Assembly: GCA_036924085.1 (NCBI GenBank)
Contig: JAVGWX010000002.1
Coordinates: 154,066,571-154,130,570 of the forward strand
Reading direction: 5' to 3'
DNA: 64,000 bases
From: Ariolimax columbianus
Taxonomy: Eukaryota > Mollusca > Gastropoda > Stylommatophora > Arionidae
Shown here piece after piece: positions 57,199 through 64,000 of the stretch (within the stretch, counting starts at the first letter, position 1; each line of letters opens with the position of its first letter). The notes under the pieces were generated by a model that searched no databases, was not told the origin of the DNA, and saw nothing but the letters and a program-made list of their open reading frames with translations. Both the position numbers and the translations under genes were made by a program.

Positions 57199-58124
57199 TC
57201 AAGATTACAGACATCAACAGGAACAGAACAAGTTAATTACGTGCAAAAACAGACACAGAATTACAAGATTATAACACAAACCAAAAGAGGGAAAACAACA
57301 AAACAAATCTAATATCACAAAACAATAATCGGGGCTTAATTTTGAAATAATACAAGAGAACCACAATAAAGCCAACATGTTTTTGTTTAACCACAGTTGA
57401 ACGGGACCCCTGCATGCACAAAATGAAGCAGAATCCCACACCGATAAAAGAAATTAGACATTTTTTTTCTCACATGCTCTCCACGACGAATCTCTTGTCT
57501 TTTGGCAGCGCCTCATGTCAAAGGGCATTTAGTGTTTTAGATTCCGACGTGAAGCTTCCATTGTACGAGTAATTCCCTACATTGTTTTTGCTAATGGCGA
57601 TTGGCGAAACAATTCTTGGAAATTCGCCATCCAGATTATCAAATCAAGGGAGATTATCAGGCGATTAACATTTCCTGTTTTCATCAAAAGAAACCATCCC
57701 GGAAAAGAAGCTTCCAGAATGTTTGTAACCAGGGTCACGTGATACAAATAAACACCATCAAAGAACAGAATTTCTAGTTCGGTATTCTCGATTTGAAACG
57801 CAAACCAGAAATTTGGGAATCTTTGTTTTAGCCAAGAAAAATAGTTAGCATTGTTAATGGAGACAGGACAACAGCTATGGGGATTTTTGTAACAGTCCAT
57901 CTCTGGACAAAGGCGCCAGGTATAGCTTCCCCTATTCATCATTGTCTGCATCTCTGCAAGAGTTTGTTCAAGCTTTCCTCATGGCGTTGTTTAAACCTGG
58001 CTCTGTTGGCCCATCACTACAGTCTTGACTTGAACAATTGTTTGATATCACAGGGCAGTCCCAGGATATGGCCGTCTAGTGAGAAGAGATTCGGCGTTTA
58101 GGAGGCTTGCCTTAATTGCTCCAC
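57199..58124. other. Unrecognised sequence
   Basis: A minus frame 57951-57577 (124 codons) has no recognisable domain. Confidence 0.35.
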
Positions 58125-58610
58125 TCCACGCGTGAGGTGAAGAGGTGAGGTGTAAAGATGAGGTTTCGAGTTTGGGGGTTGAGGTGGGGTGAAGATGTGG
58201 GGTTAAGAGGTTGGGTTTCAGAAGTGAGGTGAAGAGATGAGGGTAAAGAGGTAGAGGTGAAGGGGTGAAGGTGACTACGTGAAGGAAGAGGTGGGGTGAA
58301 GAGGGACTGGTGACGAGGTGGGGTGAAGATGTGGGGAAATGAGATGAGGTTTAGTTGGAAAGGTGGAGAGGTGGGATGAAGAGGTGGGATGAAGAGGTGA
58401 GGTGAAGGGTGCGGTGAAGAGGTGGAGAAAAGAGATGAGGTTTAGTTGGAAAGGTGGAGAGGTGGGATGAAGAGGTGGGAATGAAGAGGTGAGGTGAAGA
58501 GGTGGAGGGAAGAGGTGTGGTGAAAACGTCCGGTGGAGATGAGGATTAGTTGGTGAAGTAGAGATGTGGGGTGAAAATGTGAAGATTTGAGGGTAAGAGG
58601 TGAGCTGAAG
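58125..58610. repeat. GAGGTGAAGAGGTG purine-rich array
   Basis: Irregular 7-14 bp units of GGTGAAGA and GAGGTGGG. A longer block (GAGATGAGGTTTAGTTGGAA) recurs at 58340 and 58433. Confidence 0.92.
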
Positions 58611-58871
58611 ATGTTTTTCAATTGCTTTCATTATTTATAGTTTGGGCAGATTAGAGCATTTTTGGCCAAGGAGTTGTGCACTAAACAATCGAACAAAGTT
58701 CAAATCATGACGTGCTCAATTTGACAGACCGGCATGTCGCAATGTTTTTCTCATGGTAATACCGCTTCACCTAGTTCCTCACGCTGTAAATGGGCACCTG
58801 GAGGATTCAGTGGGAAATATCTGAGCTACTGAGGGAGTTCCGCAGTTCGTGCTGTGTTGTTGGTACTTTCA

Positions 58872-59045
58872 GCAATGAAATGACTGAGCCCATTTGAAGG
58901 CTCCTAAATCCAATGAAATGACTGAGCCCATTTGAGGGCTCCTAAATCCAATGAAATGACTGAGGACATTTGAGGGGTCCTACATCCAATGAAATGACTG
59001 AGGACATTTGAGGGCCCCTAAGTCCAATTTAAAGGACCGAGCATA
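58872..59045. repeat. 38-bp array, about 4.5 copies
   Basis: Units GAAATGACTGAGCCCATTTG plus AGGGCTCCTAAATCCAAT, decaying to the right. Just upstream, 58775-58800 has CACGCTGTAAATGGGCACCT, resembling the body of the SINE fragment at 48125. Confidence 0.93.
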
Positions 59046-59513
59046 TGTGAGGGTTCCAAATATCAAGGAAATCAGTTCTGCGAGTATTCTTTCAATCTCA
59101 AGATAACAAAATAACATTCAGTCCACCTTAGTGGCTTCTGACGGCATGTCATGCAGGTTACAGTGCTGCTTCATCGCCTTCGTTCTCGCTTGCCATCAGA
59201 CATCTACACCTAACAAGCGCAACAGTCAGTTTACGTTTTCCTACATCGCCATACAGTTTGGCATGCAGTGATACACGGCATTGTGTTGTGAGTCTACTTG
59301 CACCAGTGATTATTTATCAGGTCCGCAACAATGGGTCAGCTGTTATGTGACCAGTGCCACGGGTGCGTATATCAGTCGTGCAACTCGCACATTTTCTATT
59401 AAGATGAGGCCCGAGCCGATTGTGTCCAGCGTGCTACCTCAAAATGGTCATTTGATCTCATCATGAGAGCTAATGCTGGGGGCTTTTGTTTAAAGAACTT
59501 GTATGTTTTTCCT
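59046..59513. other. Unrecognised sequence
   Basis: No supported feature. Confidence 0.4.
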
Positions 59514-59544
59514 CCCATGTTGATTTCATCTTCATCGTACGCAG

Positions 59545-60006
59545 TCAGACAGTAACCATTATTTTTTCGAAAAAAGCGGCGGTCATCCTGAGGCTGTCGA
59601 CACTGCCATAGAGCTTGTCTTGCAGTTCCACTGGTGACGGCCACATCTGCTCTCTCTGATCCTCGTATGTCGAGCAGTTCTGCAGCAGATGTTCAGCGGT
59701 CATTTTAACGGTACCGCACGGGCATTCGTCGGTACACCCTATCTTCAATTTGTTGAATAGGTGGTACCTCAGTCTATTGTGGCCAGTGCGAAGTCTGAAG
59801 ACCACGACCTGCTCTCTTCTGTTCAACTGGTAATAGGCATCGTTTTTGGTGTAACCAGTATGTTCGGTTTCCCATTTGGTCATGTATCTGGCTTTGATAA
59901 GCCGTTTTGACTCTTCGTACGTCATACTAGTATCTGTTTGTGGTAGTCTTGCACCTTCTTTTGCCAGTCTGTCTGCCTCCTCGTTGCCTTCGTTGCCTTG
60001 GATGTT
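59545..60006 (-). pseudogene. LINE-GAA copy 6, C-terminal part after the TGA
   Basis: Continues in the same frame beyond the stop: NIQGNEGNEEADRLAKEGA, with GNE duplicated by the 9-bp repeat, then MTYEESKRLIKARYMTKWET, the DECPCGTVKMTAEHLLQNC knuckle and KIMVTV. The last catalytic Asp (EADRL) is kept. Confidence 0.9.
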
Positions 60007-61110
60007 TCAGTGTGATGGTACCCACTGTACCACTACCCTTTTTGGTGCGGACTGCTGGCACAGTTCGCAGAGTGCTGCTCTTAAGTCATTAAGCTCAGTG
60101 TTTTTCTGGCTTTTTAGCGCTGTGACTACGGCGAGATCATCTGTAAGCAGGACTATATGGCTTTCATTTTCTTTGTGTGTCACCATTTCTTCCACTGCCG
60201 CACTCAGTGTCTCTGCCTCCGCTCTGAAATTGCTTGTGTACTTACCAGTAGCGAATGACAGTGTTATTTTTCTGCCATTTGGTAGGTCCAGGAATGCTCC
60301 TGCCCCTCCGTTCTGTGTAGTGTTTGTTACAGAACCGTCGGTGTATGCATGGGTCCAGTCCATGCTTGGGTAGTTTTTCGATATAAAGCTTAGGGTAGTA
60401 TCTCTCTTTTTTTTTTCAGTCTGGCAGTTTTTGTTTCCAAAACCTGGTATATTTTCTACCACCTCTGGAAATATATCCTGCCTCCAGGTAGGTTTTCGTA
60501 CAGTAGTGATGGGTTTTGGTGTTGTTAGTGCGTTTATGGGATATTCGTGCATCTTTGATTTGGCTATTTCTGCAAAGTTTCTCCGCTTTAGTTTCCCATT
60601 TCCCAAATTGTTTAGTCTCTGGTGCATTGGATGGTCAGTCAGTCTTCGGAGTTTCTCTGACTGAAGCTGGGCTATGCAGTCTCTTCTATCGGTCAGGGAT
60701 TGCAGTTTTGTAATCTTTTCAAGTTCTACAATTGGCGTTGACTTCATGCCTCCTGTTATAACTCTCATGGCTTGGTTTTGAAGTTTGCTAACTTTATCGA
60801 AGTTCGTCTTTGCTGCTGTTGTCCATGCCGCAATGCCATACTCGAGAACTGGTCTCACTCTTCCAGTGTACAGTTTCTTTAGTATGCTTTCGTCTGCTCC
60901 CCAGCTTGTGCCAGCAATTTTCCTCATGATTGCCATTCTTTCTCTGGCTCTCATTCGGTTTCTCTCGATCTGACTTTTCCATGTCATGCGCCGATCAAAT
61001 GTGACTCCCAGATAGTTTGGGTTGTCGTTTGGCTGCAGGAATTTGCCATTTAGACTAAATTTGGTATTTTGGGGTTTGATTGAAAGCGAGAATATTGTGC
61101 ATGTGGTTTT
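60007..61110 (-). pseudogene. LINE-GAA copy 6, RT thumb to RNase H
   Basis: Open continuously from the truncation point to 60007. It covers YLGVTFDRRMTWK, VLEYGIAAWTTAAK, the connection region, and RNase H with YTDGS, RAEAETLSA and LLTDDLAV. The frame ends at a TGA that replaces the Cys of PSHCNIQGN in other copies. Apart from this and a 9-bp duplication just beyond, no frameshift is seen, so the copy is young. Its uninterrupted join shows that RT and RNase H were one polyprotein. Confidence 0.92.
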
Positions 61111-61125
61111 CCCATGTAGATTTCA

Positions 61126-61499
61126 ATGGATATCGCTCAGATTTCATCATATGTTGTCTACATATTGATTCTTATTACACCCCCTCCATGTCTAGCAAGT
61201 AGGTATGGCTACGTCTTGAACAGCGAGATGGTATCACCTGACTTGTGCTCCTATGAAAGCTAAGAGCGATGCAGTCAATTGTGCCCGAGAGGTCTTTAAG
61301 TCAAAAGTACTGTAGACCCTTGAGTGCAGAAGGACATCAATAACGATCACCATCTGTTTCTTTAGTGGTGATGTGTGTTTGGTAATCAGTTCTGCTATCA
61401 GTTACAGTGTCATTGTTTCTTAACTTAGCTTAACGACTTTATATTGGTTTAGAAGACTCTGCAGAGTCTGTATACAATCAGTTTTATTTACATTCCCTT
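61126..61499. other. Unrecognised sequence
   Basis: Unique sequence between LINE-GAA copy 6 and the CR1-like fragment. No feature is supported. Confidence 0.4.
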
Positions 61500-61800
61500 G
61501 CTCTAAAAGCTATGCGCGTCTAATTTATTCTTAAACACATTAATTGGGCCTACCTCCAATTCTTCCTGTGGAAATGCATTCCAAGCATTCACCATTCTCT
61601 GACTAAAAAAATATTTCCTAATATCAAATCTGGACCTCTCTTTATTTGATTTGTAGCTATGCCTCTTGTTAGTTTTCTTTCCACGAGACACCCCACCCTT
61701 CTAGACAACCACATGTCAAAGGTACTGACCTTCTCTAAAACCTTATGCTCAATGTCCCCGCCTCTACGTCATACAGGAATAACAAAAACACATAATACCT
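61500..61800 (-). pseudogene. CR1/Rex-like LINE, C-terminal end
   Basis: The frame 61691-61503 reads RGKKTNKRHSYKSNKERSRF, DIRKYFFSQRMVNAWNAFPQ and INVFKNKLDAH, then stops. This matches the widespread LINE ending with RxxFFSxRVVNxWNxLP and FKxRLD. Upstream STFDMWLSRR (about 61715) extends it. Only the end of the element is present. Confidence 0.85.
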
Positions 61801-62580
61801 GATCCTTGCCATCTTTAATTCGTGATCGACTTTTTTGGATATCAAGATAAGATTCATGGTGGTAACAACTGATTACTGACTATGCACTTTCTTTTCTTCT
61901 GCAACAGTGTCTTCCAATTTTCACTCCTTGGAATGTAGTTTGTTAGCTCTAGGAAGCATTTTATTTTTCATAGTGGTAGGTTGATGATATTGTCTTTGCC
62001 TTTATATTTTCAAGAGTTCTTGTAAATCATTTATTTTGCATGAGCTGCAAAGTTACTTTGCTCTAGCCTGTTCCGTTAAAGACCAATTAGCTTTTGTACA
62101 CGGCAATAAAGTTATTAATGTTGGCCCACAATACAACGTTGATAACACGAGGTCGTGCAGACCGTTCGGAATTATTTGCTATGAAGTGCTAGCATAGTCA
62201 GCATACGTACCGCAGAGACTGATATCTTCATAATCATGTGTGATATGGGAATGTGTCCGTTAGTAAAACAACTATTGTAAACACAGTCTATTATTATATC
62301 ACAGTCGTAGATTATCAACCTGTCTTCTGTCCAACATTCGCGGAAGATCATTTTTGAATAAAATTACAGTTGTATATTTGTTTTCTAATTAGCTGGTAGA
62401 GGTTGACAGAAACCGTCCTGACCTTTATGGAAGTTGGTCATTGGAACAGAAAAGGCAGCAGTGAATGAACTGACCAAGGCATTATTCTACTTCCAAGGAA
62501 CGGTCCTGGAAACAGGCTGCTTAATATATTCTGGTTAAGCCAGTTCAAACCAGATGTGTCGGGTCTAAACGATCAGATAT
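61801..62580. other. Unrecognised sequence
   Basis: No supported feature. The CCTGGAAACAGGCTG string at 62507 resembles the dispersed-element body but is too short to call. Confidence 0.4.
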
Positions 62581-62582
62581 GT

Positions 62583-63525
62583 TATTGTTGTTATCCCATA
62601 GCTGCTGAACAAGCCTGCCAGCCCAATGTCATTCTTATATAGATGCAGGTTTTCTTCAGTTGTTTCACTGCTCCCTGGTTGTTGGCAATTGTCGGCAGTG
62701 CTTGTAAGAATTTTTTCCTTATGTCCGCAACGAGTAGATGTTGAACTGTTTCATCAAGATGAGAGCAATGTCTGCACAAGGGCAGGTGCCGGAGATTGAT
62801 GCGGTTCAAGTGGCTATTAACTCTGGTGTCCTGTTCGGAACTGAAAGATGAGACTTTGATATTTTCTATGTAGTTTTGTTATGTCTTCGTTACTTTTTGG
62901 ATGTGCCATTTCGCTAAATACACTGCGACCTGTTGTTCCAGTCGCCCACCTGTTCATCCAGATTTTCCGAATATTATTCTTAATAATTCGTTTGACTGTG
63001 TGGTTACTGCAGGGTCCATCCAATTGTTGTTTCGAGGTTCTTGTTTTTGTCAATCTGTCGGCCATCTCGTTCTGAAGTAGCCCACTATGTCCAGGGATCC
63101 ATTGCAAGGTGACATTTATCCCGTGGGCAGTGATGATGTAGTTGATCGCCCTTCCACCAAGAATATCTCCTTTTCTTTGTATAGGGTGATCTTCAGCGCG
63201 TCCAGAAACGACTTGGTCACTAAAAATTGCAAAATCCATCGTCAACAATTCATCCAAGTGAAGTTGTTCGTGCAAAATCTCAACATCTGTTTTTATAGCA
63301 TTGGTCAAAGTTTTATCATTTGAACGGTTTTCGCCGTATGAATCACACAACTAGTATTGGGACCCATCCGGGTATTTCATATTTGAAAGCGGTAGATTCG
63401 TATGCTGATCCATCCATTAAGGCCAGGACTGCCGATTTTGTGTAGCTAGAGACTGTCTCCAAGGCACATGTTTTCAGGATATTAGATGTAGTCTCCTTGG
63501 TAGCTAGAGACTGTCTCCAAGGCAC
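62583..63525 (-). pseudogene. Second RNase H-bearing LINE, RNase H to C-terminus
   Basis: Frames 63525-63343, 63350-62817 and 62809-62591 together give RNase H and the C-terminal region: LALMDGSAYES (Thr before the first Asp changed to Met), then IFSDQVV, VTLQWIPGHSGLLQNEMADR, FQFRTGHQ, and LPLCRHCSHLDETVQHLLV (C-x2-C-x-H knuckle). Frameshifts lie near 63345 and 62813. It is distinct from LINE-GAA, and its RT region is absent. Confidence 0.85.
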
Positions 63526-63672
63526 ATGTATTCAGGATATTAGATGTAGTCTCCTTGATAGCTAGAGACTGTCTTTAAGACACGTCTTCAGGATATTAGG
63601 TATTGTCTCCTTGGTAGCATGAGACTGTCTCCAAGGCATATGTCTTCATGATATTAGGTGTAGTCTCCTTGA
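63443..63672. repeat. 58-bp array at the 5' edge of the RNase H element
   Basis: Four units starting TAGCTAGAGACTGTCTCCAA at 63443, 63501, 63559 and 63615. The first overlaps the RNase H reading frame (63525-63343). Confidence 0.94.
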
Positions 63673-64000
63673 AGGCTGCTTTTTCTGTCAGGTGTGTTGA
63701 TATGACTGGAAGGCAAAGATTTTCCCAAGGGACTAACTACGTTACATGTGGCGCAACTTGCTATTGAAGACGAACGCCGAAGAAGATCAAGGAGACGAAG
63801 AAAAATAAAAATACGAAAATGGTTAATTAATAGGAAATGGCTGTTAGTCGCCCGGATTCTGTCTTAGAGTGAAAGTATATTTACTAATCAACATTACCAA
63901 AATGTATGTATGTTGTAAATAGAGTTAGAGACGATTAGAAACAAATGTAAATAACAGATTAGTGACCGCTGCAAGACAAAACCCAAAATAAAACCAACGT
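63673..64000. other. Unrecognised right edge
   Basis: GAAGAAGATCAAGGAGACGA at 63771 is a purine run. Nothing else was seen. Confidence 0.4.

Larger units (their letters stand above)
59529..61110 (-). mobile_element. LINE-GAA copy 6, 5'-truncated with target duplications
   Basis: Flanked by CCCATGTTGATTTCA (59514-59528) and CCCATGTAGATTTCA (61111-61125), 14 of 15 identical. It starts within the RT thumb and runs through RNase H and the knuckle to a stop, then a short GATGAA-type tail. It is closest to copy 1 (same PVELQDKLYGS and KIMVTV endings). Confidence 0.95.

Overview
This window is eukaryotic, repeat-dominated DNA, most likely from a mollusc and plausibly a gastropod. The reasons are the non-LTR retrotransposons with RNase H domains, the mariner and DDE_3-type transposons, tRNA-like SINEs with GAA-rich tails, long minisatellites and dinucleotide tracts. 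There is no operon, ribosome binding site or compact gene order, and I could not recognise a single intact host protein-coding gene. The taxonomic guess rests on general similarity, not on a search.

Three kinds of sequence make up the window. (1) Tandem arrays, adding to about 17 kb by summing their spans. The main ones are a 69-bp satellite cut by the left edge (1-2243), an unrelated 69-bp satellite (45395-48118), a 57-bp array (17466-18619), a 23-bp array (22960-24150), a 33-bp array (56183-57198), and many smaller ones. (2) Dead transposable elements. These include a mariner (5654-9717) with a 5'-truncated LINE inside it (6440-9143) and further copies of that LINE (called LINE-GAA here, for its GAA-rich 3' tail) at 10.9, 11.8, 24.4, 29.3 and 59.5 kb. 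A second retroelement (called RT2; AP-endonuclease plus RT, ending in CTGAA repeats) has copies at 32.0-35.3 and 51.4-53.2 kb. There is a DDE transposase at 13.7-15.2 kb and other RT or RNase H remnants. (3) SINEs: a family called SINE-A (12.8, 18.9, 20.85, 50.95 and 52.6 kb), a related SINE-B (14.66 kb), and tRNA-headed fragments at 41.0 and 48.1 kb.

Several insertions keep their target-site duplications, so their order can be read: LINE-GAA into mariner, SINE-B into the DDE transposase, SINE-A into RT2, an unclassified 317-bp piece into RT2, and an old LINE-GAA into an 18-bp-type array.

Two patterns stand out. Minisatellites repeatedly arise inside dead elements (24 bp in a LINE-GAA copy, 33 bp in frame at the RT2 C-terminus, 64 bp in another RT remnant, 58 bp at the edge of an RNase H element). 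Secondly, a dispersed element occurs three times (20.26, 26.07 and 44.83 kb), built from a 37-bp tandem head of variable copy number plus a conserved body of about 250 bp. I do not recognise its class, and it is the best candidate here for something undescribed.

The long stop-free frames (706, 870, 418 and 349 codons) all lie in tandem arrays and are explained by monomer length or by absence of stop codons. They are annotated as repeats, not genes.
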